This document shows positions 1-5,678 of a DNA stretch of 14,030 nucleotides, piece after piece (position 1 is the first letter of the stretch; each line of letters starts with the position of its first letter). This DNA is from Gammaproteobacteria bacterium (GTDB lineage Bacteria; Pseudomonadota; Gammaproteobacteria; Pseudomonadales; Azotimanducaceae). The notes beneath the pieces were generated by a model. The model was not told the DNA's origin. It did not search any database and was given only the letters and a program-made list of their open reading frames with translations. Where the stretch lies: positions 1 to 14,030 of the forward strand of contig JAUIKX010000058.1 in NCBI GenBank assembly GCA_030430515.1. The letters are read 5' to 3'. Made by a program: the position numbers and the translations under genes.

Positions 1-316
1 GCCAGGGGTGCGGACCTTCGGTTTCCGTCGTCTGCGACAGGAGCCGCTGAAAGAGCGGCAGGTCGATCGCCGGTAGAATCTCGGTGTCGCCGGTGGTGCC
101 CATCTCCTGTGCCAAAGTGGCGCGATAAGCTTTGAAGTTGTCCGGTGCGTCGATGACGTAGACCTGGTCCCACACGCCCATCAACCGGTAGCTGTGCAGG
201 ATCTTGGCTTCCCACCGCTCGAGCGCCGCCTTGACGCCCAGCAATGCATCAGCGTCGTCGCCGATGGCCTTGAGCCCCTTGCTGTGGTCCCGCATGAGCA
301 GAACGTAGTGAGGCAC
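1..316 (-). CDS. GYD domain protein, second of a tandem pair (C-terminus beyond window edge)
   Basis: The visible 105 residues start MPHYVLLMRDHSKGLKAI and keep the pattern of the preceding gene: a YVLL first strand, a helical stretch, then GVWDQVYVIDAP (about residues 47-58), which matches the GGYDFVNIIEAP strand of its neighbour. I therefore read it as a diverged paralogue in the GYD (ferredoxin-like, dimeric alpha/beta barrel) superfamily, whose function is unknown. The GTG start at 316 is preferred over the ATG at 295. It lies 2 bases after the upstream stop, has a GGAG about 10 bases ahead, and keeps the first strand intact. The reading frame is still open at base 2, so the gene is cut by the window. 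It is probably co-translated with the 319-630 gene. Confidence 0.75.
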   Translation of the reverse strand, partial: MPHYVLLMRDHSKGLKAIGDDADALLGVKAALERWEAKILHSYRLMGVWDQVYVIDAPDNFKAYRATLAQEMGTTGDTEILPAIDLPLFQRLLSQTTETEGPHPW

Positions 317-318
317 GG

Positions 319-630
319 CTACGCGTCTCCGGCGCGAGGCGGGTTGGCCTGCATCATCTCCACAAATTGGTCGATTGCCATGGCGGGGAAGGTCGTTACC
401 TTGATGGTGCCCCTGGAGCCCAGGTCCATGGAAATACGGGCCATGATCTCATTGGATGGTGCCTCGATGATATTCACGAAGTCGTAGCCGCCGAGCACGG
501 CATATTGAGCTGTGACGCGGGCCCCCATGTCCTCTAGCTCTTTGTTGACCGCGTTGAGGCGTTCGGGACGCTCTTTGAGCGTTTTGCGACCTTCGTCGGT
601 GAGCGTGCTCAGCATCACGTAGGTAGCCAT
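319..630 (-). CDS. GYD domain-containing protein
   Basis: This 103-residue protein begins MATYVMLSTLTDEGRKTLKE and carries the family's name-giving GGYD at residues 47-50, followed by FVNIIEAPSNE. It ends with the typical last strand (TIKVTTFPAMAIDQF, about 76-90). That is the full length of the single-domain GYD family, which is small, cytosolic and of unknown function. The ATG at 630 is chosen because GGGGAGAG lies 6-7 bases upstream and the domain begins directly at MATY. Longer in-frame starts at 693 add residues that do not resemble the family. The gene is followed after 2 bases by a second GYD gene, so the two form an operon that is divergent from the phaR unit. Confidence 0.85.
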   Translation of the reverse strand: MATYVMLSTLTDEGRKTLKERPERLNAVNKELEDMGARVTAQYAVLGGYDFVNIIEAPSNEIMARISMDLGSRGTIKVTTFPAMAIDQFVEMMQANPPRAGDA

Positions 631-664
631 GGTTTCTCTCCCCAGAGTCATGACAAGTAGCTGG

Positions 665-693
665 ATACTGCACGGGATTGTGTCTGTCCGCAA
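665..693 (-). promoter_or_regulatory. Possible sigma-70 promoter for the GYD gene pair
   Basis: On the minus strand TTGCGG (688-693) and CAGTAT (665-670) are separated by 17 bases, giving a leader of roughly 28 bases before the ATG at 630. The -35 is a fair match and the -10 is weak. This is a by-eye assignment in the only intergenic space available to the two GYD genes. Confidence 0.25.
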
Positions 694-726
694 TCGCCGG
701 GCACAAAATCGGCGCCGCGCTTAATT

Positions 727-737
727 TTGCATTGCAA
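727..737. promoter_or_regulatory. TTGCATTGCAA inverted repeat, candidate PhaR operator
   Basis: The sequence TTGCA-T-TGCAA is a perfect 5-bp inverted repeat around a single T. It sits in an AT-rich patch of the 155-base divergent spacer and ends 8 bases before a TTGACC (746-751) that could be the -35 of the plus-strand unit. PhaR proteins are known to bind TGC/GCA-rich inverted repeats in front of phasin genes and their own gene. phaR is the second gene of this unit, so autoregulation is a natural reading. The site itself is seen directly; its binding partner is inferred. Confidence 0.35.
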
Positions 738-785
738 CATTTTTGTTGACCCCCTTACTGACGTTGGCCACACTCGGGAGAAGAG

Positions 786-1643
786 GTGGATGTGACTGGA
801 GGCGCAGCGACGTTGGCTGAAGTGCTCGATATTGGCGAAAAAACGGCGACCGGGCCGGAGCTTTTCGATTTCATATCCGAAGGGCCGAGATTGCTGTTCG
901 AGGTTTCGACCATGGCCATGTCCTGGCAGATGCTGCGTATCTCAGCGCCCCGTGGTGATGCGCACCCGGTGATGGTCCTTCCGGGCTTCATGGGTGGCGA
1001 CGGTTCTACGGCGTTTCTCAGGCGTTTTCTCGATGGGCTGGGCTATGTCACGCTGCCCTGGTTGCAGGGGCAGAACGTGGGCCGTCTCGATCTCCTCGAG
1101 GGCGCGATGCGGCGGTTTTACCGGGCACATCAGAGTTACGGGGTGAAAATTTCGCTGATCGGCCAGAGTCTGGGTGGTGTATTCGCCCGGCGAATTGCTC
1201 AGGAATTTCCCGACGCTGTGCGCTCCGTCATCACTCTTGGCAGCCCTTATGCGGCGGACAGCGACAATGTGGCGCACCCTCTAGTGACCCGACTGTTCAA
1301 GAGTATGTCCGGCAGCAGTGTGCACGATCTCAGAGAGATGCCCGAGGCCTTCGTGGCGGCTCATGAGCTGCCGATGCCCACAACGTCCATCTACAGCAAA
1401 AGAGATGGCGTGGTTGACTGGCGCGCCTGCATAGAAGCGGTCGGCCCCACGCGCGAGAACGTCGAAGTGCGCGGCAGCCATACCGGTATGGCCATGGCGC
1501 CAGAGGTATTGCATGTGATCGCGGATCGTCTTGCCCAGGACCCGGCCCGCTGGCAGCCATTCGACCGCAAATCAGGATGCCGCGCGTTTCTGTACCCATC
1601 TCCTGCCAAGCCTTCGCCCAGAGCCCCCGAACCGAAAACATAG
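786..1643 (+). CDS. Alpha/beta hydrolase (lipase/esterase-like), first gene of the phaR unit
   Basis: This 285-residue protein has an alpha/beta-hydrolase core. PVMVLPGFMG (61-70) forms the first strand and oxyanion region, and GQSLGG (126-131) is the nucleophile elbow with Ser128. Asp207 in SKRDGVVDW and His232 in GSHTGM complete a plausible triad. The layout resembles PGAP1/lipase-type acyl-ester hydrolases; the substrate is unknown. It has no signal peptide. The start is ambiguous between GTG at 786 (GGGAGAAG just upstream) and GTG at 792 (GAGGTGG just upstream); the difference is two residues. The last ~25 residues are proline- and basic-rich and probably disordered. phaR follows after 7 bases, and the association suggests, but does not prove, a role in PHA or acyl-ester turnover. 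Confidence 0.85.
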   Translation: MDVTGGAATLAEVLDIGEKTATGPELFDFISEGPRLLFEVSTMAMSWQMLRISAPRGDAHPVMVLPGFMGGDGSTAFLRRFLDGLGYVTLPWLQGQNVGRLDLLEGAMRRFYRAHQSYGVKISLIGQSLGGVFARRIAQEFPDAVRSVITLGSPYAADSDNVAHPLVTRLFKSMSGSSVHDLREMPEAFVAAHELPMPTTSIYSKRDGVVDWRACIEAVGPTRENVEVRGSHTGMAMAPEVLHVIADRLAQDPARWQPFDRKSGCRAFLYPSPAKPSPRAPEPKT

Positions 1644-1650
1644 GATCCCA

Positions 1651-2124
1651 GTGCACAAGCTCAAGAAGTACCCGAACAGGCGTCTGTACGATATGACCGA
1701 GAGCCGTTATGTCACGGTCGAAGACGTTCGCAAGATCATTACCGACGGCGAAAGCATTGAGGTAGAAGACAGCAAGAACGGTGAAGACATTACCCGCCTT
1801 GTACTGCTGCAGATACTTGCGGAGCAGGAGACCCAGGGCCATGACAGTGTGCTCACGAATCGGGCCATCGAGCAGATCATCCGCTTCTACGGCGACAAGA
1901 TGGGGGGTGTCGTTTCCCGCTACATCGAGCAGAGCATCATCAGTTTTCTCGATCATCAGGAGCAGTTCAGATCGCACCTACGTCAACTCAACGAGATGAA
2001 CCCGTTGAACCTCATGCGCCAGGCCTACGAGGTGAACCGGCAGATGTGGAAGCCGCCCCGGCCGGATAGCAGCGACGAGCCCTTTGAGCCGCCGGCTGAC
2101 GAAACCGGTTCGAAGGAGGGTTAG
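1651..2124 (+). CDS. phaR: PhaR, polyhydroxyalkanoate synthesis repressor/regulator
   Basis: The 157-residue protein starts MHKLKKYPNRRLYD, the hallmark of the PHB/PHA accumulation regulator DNA-binding domain (about 1-62, including SRYVTVEDVRKII and GEDITRLVLLQILAEQE). A second PHB-accumulation region follows (about 66-130, ending NPLNLMRQAYEVNRQMW). In characterised bacteria PhaR senses PHA polymer and represses phasin genes and itself. The start is the GTG at 1651, with AGGA 5 bases upstream. An in-frame ATG at 1531 would add 40 residues that are merely the other frame of the preceding gene. The acidic, proline-rich tail (about 135-157) is probably disordered. It is flanked by two hydrolase genes in the same unit. 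No phaC, phaA or phasin gene is in the window. Confidence 0.93.
   Translation: MHKLKKYPNRRLYDMTESRYVTVEDVRKIITDGESIEVEDSKNGEDITRLVLLQILAEQETQGHDSVLTNRAIEQIIRFYGDKMGGVVSRYIEQSIISFLDHQEQFRSHLRQLNEMNPLNLMRQAYEVNRQMWKPPRPDSSDEPFEPPADETGSKEG
2113..2120 (+). promoter_or_regulatory. Strong ribosome binding site AAGGAGGG
   Basis: AAGGAGGG lies inside the last codons of phaR, 5 bases before the GTG at 2126. It fixes that GTG as the start of the lipase-like gene in preference to the in-frame ATG at 2084. It is the best Shine-Dalgarno match I saw in the window, so this gene may be translated more strongly than phaR. Confidence 0.8.
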
Positions 2125-2125
2125 T

Positions 2126-3040
2126 GTGCGCTTACTTACGTTAAATGCCAGTGATGGCAAGGCTGTGCAGTGCTATGCCTGGCTGCGAGATGCGCCGCGC
2201 GGGGCGGTGCAGATTGCTCACGGCATGGGTGAGCATGCGAAGCGATACGATGCGGTTGCGAAGGCGCTGAACGAGGCTGGCTTCGTCGTGTATGCAAACG
2301 ATCACCGGGGACATGGGGTCACGGGCGAAGCAAATCATGGCTACATGGGCGGCGATGGCTGGAACCGGGTTCTGGCAGATGCCTATGAGATCAACTGCGA
2401 GATCCGATCCAACCATCCGGATGTGCCGCTGATACTCTTAGGTCACAGCATGGGCTCGATGATGTCGCAGCAGTACATTACCCGCTATGGCGCCAGCATC
2501 GACGGGCTCGCTTTATCCGGTTCTCCCGGATTCTCGGACCCGATCGCCGGGACGATTCCACGCTTGCTCGCCCGGTTTGAGGCCTGGCGCCTGGGGCCGG
2601 AAAAGCAGAGCGAGCTGATGCAGAAAATGCTGTTTGGCAGTTCGAACAAAGCGTTCGATGGGCCGGGCGCAACGGGGTTCGAGTGGCTGTCGAGAGACGG
2701 CGGCGAAGTGATGAAATACGTTGACGATGAGGCGTGTGGCTTCGTGCTCTCGGCTGGCTCTTTATGCGACCTTTTTGCCGGAGCTGGCGCCAGCCAGAAA
2801 GAGGAAAATCTCGCAAACATCCCCAAAGATCTGCCGGTATACGCCTTTTCCGGGTCTGATGATCCGGTTCATGGTGAGCAGAAGAACTTCAATCGCATGA
2901 TTGAAGCGTATCGTTCGGCAGGGCTTACCGACCTCGAGTACAGAATGTACCAGGGAGGACGCCACGAGCTTTTCAACGACATCAATGCCGGTGAAGTGCT
3001 GACCGATCTTATCGCTTGGCTTGAACGGGTTGTTCGTTAG
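2126..3040 (+). CDS. Monoacylglycerol lipase/lysophospholipase-like alpha/beta hydrolase
   Basis: This 304-residue protein is a full-length Hydrolase_4 (PldB/monoacylglycerol lipase type). It has AHGMGEHAKRYD (31-42), the classic HGxxEHxxRY oxyanion motif of the family, and ANDHRGHG (57-64). The nucleophile elbow is GHSMG with Ser108, the acid is Asp246 in SGSDDPVHG, and the base is His280 in QGGRHELFND. Such enzymes cleave monoacylglycerols or lysophospholipids in the cytosol or at the inner membrane. There is no signal peptide. The GTG start is 1 base after the phaR stop, so the genes are translationally coupled. Its 3' end overlaps the oppositely oriented small secreted protein gene by 32 bases. 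The family is confident; the exact substrate is not. Confidence 0.9.
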   Translation: MRLLTLNASDGKAVQCYAWLRDAPRGAVQIAHGMGEHAKRYDAVAKALNEAGFVVYANDHRGHGVTGEANHGYMGGDGWNRVLADAYEINCEIRSNHPDVPLILLGHSMGSMMSQQYITRYGASIDGLALSGSPGFSDPIAGTIPRLLARFEAWRLGPEKQSELMQKMLFGSSNKAFDGPGATGFEWLSRDGGEVMKYVDDEACGFVLSAGSLCDLFAGAGASQKEENLANIPKDLPVYAFSGSDDPVHGEQKNFNRMIEAYRSAGLTDLEYRMYQGGRHELFNDINAGEVLTDLIAWLERVVR

Positions 3041-3260
3041 AGGCGATCAACTGCCCGCCGCTGGCGATGCAGGCCTCGACGGTCGGCTTGGCGATATAGA
3101 TCTTGGTGTTCCAGTATTCAGGGTGATCCGGCTTCAGACACTCGCCGCTCAAGGTCTTTTTTATGGGCGACCGGGGCTTGTCGGCCATGGCGTTCCCACA
3201 CAGGAGTAAGGCCAGGGCGCCGGCTATCAGAAGGGTCGAAGCTGAATTTTTGCGCTGCAT
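3009..3260 (-). CDS. Small secreted two-cysteine protein
   Basis: This 83-residue protein has a clear Sec signal: basic MQRKN, hydrophobic TLLIAGALALLL, and a predicted cleavage after AMA at residue 26. The ~57-residue mature part has exactly two cysteines (41 and 64), which could form one disulphide in the periplasm. The SGEC (38-41), a tyrosine-rich middle, and EACIASGGQ (62-70) recall, from memory, a short SGxCH...CLxSGGR segment found alone or beside HNH nuclease domains in proteobacteria. That match is not verified. The ATG at 3260 is preferred over GTG at 3272, although neither has a strong ribosome site. It is convergent with, and overlaps, the lipase gene. Confidence 0.7.
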   Translation of the reverse strand: MQRKNSASTLLIAGALALLLCGNAMADKPRSPIKKTLSGECLKPDHPEYWNTKIYIAKPTVEACIASGGQLIASNEQPVQAKR

Positions 3261-3273
3261 TCGTAGTACCACT

Positions 3274-3320
3274 CAATCTCTACGCGCTTGTATTGTGCCG
3301 CAAAATGCGCACAGAGATTG
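3274..3320. repeat. Interrupted inverted repeat in the divergent spacer
   Basis: CAATCTCT (3274-3281) and AGAGATTG (3313-3320) are perfect reverse complements. Inside them GCGC (3284-3287) pairs with GCGC (3307-3310) across a 2x2 mismatch, leaving a 19-base loop. It lies between the small secreted protein gene (minus) and the HAD phosphatase gene (plus). It could be a regulator site or an RNA hairpin in the 5' leader of either transcript. No T-run follows on either strand, so it is not a typical terminator. Confidence 0.45.
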
Positions 3321-3429
3321 TGATCCAGTTGTGAGCCTGCGCCCCGTGCGTTACGCGGCCTTTCCGTTAGGATAGATGGTTATCTCCGGCTTCGCGAACC
3401 CGCGAGGCGGTATCTGGGACAGATGACAC

Positions 3430-4233
3430 ATGACATTCAAAGCGCTGGCCATCGACCTCGATGGCACCTTGTTGGTGGGGGAAGACCTGCCGGACTTCAA
3501 CAGAGACGCCTGCCAGGCCGCCCGGGATGCGGGCCTGGCGGTGATGATCGCTACCGCACGCTGGTCGCCTCTGGCGCTGCGGCTGCAGGATGCGATTGGG
3601 ATTCAGGACCCAATCATCGCCTGTTCCGGTGCGCAGGTGCTCGACCCACGGAACGGGCAGGATGTGTTCGACCACCGCCTGCCCGCAGATTTTACGGAAA
3701 AGCTCTACGCCATCTGTAACCATGAGCGGTGTATCGCTACGGTGACTACGACGAGCGACGTACGCATGAAGCTCGAGGGGCGGCTCGACCCGAACCTGCT
3801 CGGCCCGGAAGTGAGCCAGATCGAACGCCTGGAAGTCGATCCGGGTGATCTGCCACGGGTGGTGGCGGTGCAGGGCAGCCGCTGCAACCAGCGTATTCGC
3901 CATGAGCTGGAGGCGCTGTACGCCGACCATGTAAACGTGCTCGATTCCATTGGTCCCACCGGCAAGATCGTTCTGACGATCACTGCCAAAGCCGCAACAA
4001 AAGGAGCGGCGCTCGCGGCGGCGTGTGAGCACCTGGGTATCCAGCGCTCGGAGGTCGTGGCATTTGGCGATAGCGAAAACGACCTGGCCATGTTCGAAGC
4101 TGCCGGTGCAGCCGTTGCCATGGGCCAGGCCGATGATGTGACAAAAGCTGCGGCGACCTACGTGAGCAAGCCAAACACGGATGGTGGCGTGGCGCATGCG
4201 ATCTACCGCCTGCTTGAAAGAGGAACCGTATGA
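3430..4233 (+). CDS. Cof-type HAD-IIB family hydrolase (phosphatase)
   Basis: The 267-residue protein has all four HAD motifs. Motif I is DLDGTL with nucleophile Asp9 and Asp11, and motif II is IATAR with Thr42. Lys191 of TKGAAL is motif III, and GDSENDLAMF (213-222) with Asp214 and Asp218 is motif IV. The ~100-residue cap between motifs II and III and the overall length fit the Cof/YbiV class of cytosolic sugar-phosphate and nucleotide-type phosphatases, which act on many small phosphorylated metabolites. The true substrate cannot be told from sequence. The ATG at 3430 has only a weak GGGACAG upstream. Its TGA overlaps the ATG of the OmpA-family gene by 4 bases, so the two are co-translated. 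Confidence 0.92.
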   Translation: MTFKALAIDLDGTLLVGEDLPDFNRDACQAARDAGLAVMIATARWSPLALRLQDAIGIQDPIIACSGAQVLDPRNGQDVFDHRLPADFTEKLYAICNHERCIATVTTTSDVRMKLEGRLDPNLLGPEVSQIERLEVDPGDLPRVVAVQGSRCNQRIRHELEALYADHVNVLDSIGPTGKIVLTITAKAATKGAALAAACEHLGIQRSEVVAFGDSENDLAMFEAAGAAVAMGQADDVTKAAATYVSKPNTDGGVAHAIYRLLERGTV

Positions 4234-5678
4234 AACGCTGGGTACTGTTGGCACTTTTTTCGGTCTGCGCGTCGTCCTGGGCGGCAGATCAGGTGAACTC
4301 CGAGCTGCGCGAGCCGGCCTTTGCCGATGCTCAGGCAGCTCTGGCGCTGGCGAACGAACAGGTGGCGCACCTGTTTGCGCCGGAAAACTACTCGGAAGGG
4401 GCAGATGCCTACCGGCGCGCCGAAGACATCTTCAAAGATGGTGGTAAGCTCGCCCGGTTGCAGAAGTATCTGGACGAGGCGGTGTCGCGGTTTCAAGCGG
4501 CGGCAGAGTTTGCGAAGACCAATCGGGACGCCCTGCAGCGACCCCATGCCGCTCGAGACGATGCGGAAAATGCCGGCGCGCAGAACCATGCGCCTGACCT
4601 GTGGCGCGATGGGGAGGTCGCTTTTTTTGAGGCTGCCACGCGTCTGGAAGCAGGCCGCGGTAAAGCGGCCGAGCGGTACATGGCCCGCGCCGAAGAAAAG
4701 TTTCGCGAAGCCGAACTCGCTGCGATTGAAACGAGCCTCTTCGCGGAGGTGGATGCGCAGATTGTCGAAGCTCGGGAGGTGGATGCGGATGATCATGCGG
4801 AGGTTTCATACGAGAAAGCCGTCAACCTCCTGGCCGAAGCGCGGGCGCTGCTCGTGCAGGATCGTTACGACACCGATAAGCCCCGCAGCCTGGCTAATGA
4901 GGCGCTGCATAACGCACGACATGCGGAATATGTAGCGCGTCTGTGGGACGCCATCCGGGATGACGACATCACTTTCGAGGGCGCACTGGGCGTGTGGGAG
5001 CGGGAAATCCAGAATATCGCTACGCTCCTCGACCTGCCGGTTTATTTCGACGAAGGCCCTGTGGCGGCCAGCGACGCCATTGGCGACAAGGTGACTGCGC
5101 TGTTGCTACGCCAGGGGCAACTGGAAAACGAACTGTCGGATCAGGAGCGCCACGCCTCGCTGCTGCAGGAAGAAGTGACCCGTCTCGAGGCTGAGCTGGG
5201 CGGGCAGTCCCGCGCCCGGGATCGGCTGCAGGCAGAGCTGGCTCGTCAGCAGCGGCTGAAGGACCGCGTGCGCAAGGTCGAATCCATGTTCCGGCCGGAA
5301 GAGGCGCAGGTCGTGCGCATGGAAGATCGGCTGGTGCTGCGCCTGCTCGCGCTCAACTTCAGAAGCGGTAAGGCAGATATCGTTGCCGACCACGAGACGG
5401 TTCTGGCCAAACTTATGGAGGCGCTGTCGCTGTTCCCTGAAACGCCGATCATCGTCGAAGGACATACCGATGCATACGGTCAGGACCTGACCAATCTCGA
5501 ACTGTCCAACCGTCGTGCCGAAGCGGTCATGCAGTTTCTGCTGAACAACAGCCCGCTGTCGCCGGCGCTGCTGACCTCTGTCGGGTATGGGGAGTCGAAA
5601 CCCATCGCCAATAACGAAACAGCCGAGGGGCGCAAAAAGAACAGGCGGATCGACGTGGTGCTCTACCCCAACTGGTGA
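4230..5678 (+). CDS. OmpA-family envelope protein with helical N-terminal region
   Basis: This 482-residue protein has a Sec signal (MKRWVLLALFSVCASSWA, cleavage near 18-19) without a lipobox cysteine. A long alanine- and charge-rich helical region follows (about 30-240) with TPR/DUF4398-like spacing. A coiled coil (about 295-350, rich in LEXEL and RQ heptads) precedes an OmpA C-terminal domain (about 362-482). The last holds GHTDAYG and LSNRRAEAV, the peptidoglycan-contacting motif, and KKNRRIDVVL at the end. The family binds meso-diaminopimelate in the cell wall, so I infer a periplasmic protein tethered to peptidoglycan. There is no beta-barrel domain. AGAGGA lies 6 bases before the start. 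Its 3' end overlaps the dehydrogenase gene on the other strand by 16 bases. Confidence 0.9.
   Translation: MKRWVLLALFSVCASSWAADQVNSELREPAFADAQAALALANEQVAHLFAPENYSEGADAYRRAEDIFKDGGKLARLQKYLDEAVSRFQAAAEFAKTNRDALQRPHAARDDAENAGAQNHAPDLWRDGEVAFFEAATRLEAGRGKAAERYMARAEEKFREAELAAIETSLFAEVDAQIVEAREVDADDHAEVSYEKAVNLLAEARALLVQDRYDTDKPRSLANEALHNARHAEYVARLWDAIRDDDITFEGALGVWEREIQNIATLLDLPVYFDEGPVAASDAIGDKVTALLLRQGQLENELSDQERHASLLQEEVTRLEAELGGQSRARDRLQAELARQQRLKDRVRKVESMFRPEEAQVVRMEDRLVLRLLALNFRSGKADIVADHETVLAKLMEALSLFPETPIIVEGHTDAYGQDLTNLELSNRRAEAVMQFLLNNSPLSPALLTSVGYGESKPIANNETAEGRKKNRRIDVVLYPNW

Noticed and set aside
1330..1977. 215-codon minus-strand open frame across the first hydrolase and phaR
   Set aside because: It crosses two confidently assigned plus-strand genes and resembles no family.
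3041..3075. Possible terminator after the lipase-like gene
   Set aside because: Only a very short CGCC/GGCG stem is present with no T-run, and it lies within the small secreted protein gene.
3367..4254. Long minus-strand open frame opposite the HAD phosphatase
   Set aside because: The plus strand carries all four HAD motifs in order. The antisense product has no recognisable motif and is a by-product of GC-rich codon use.
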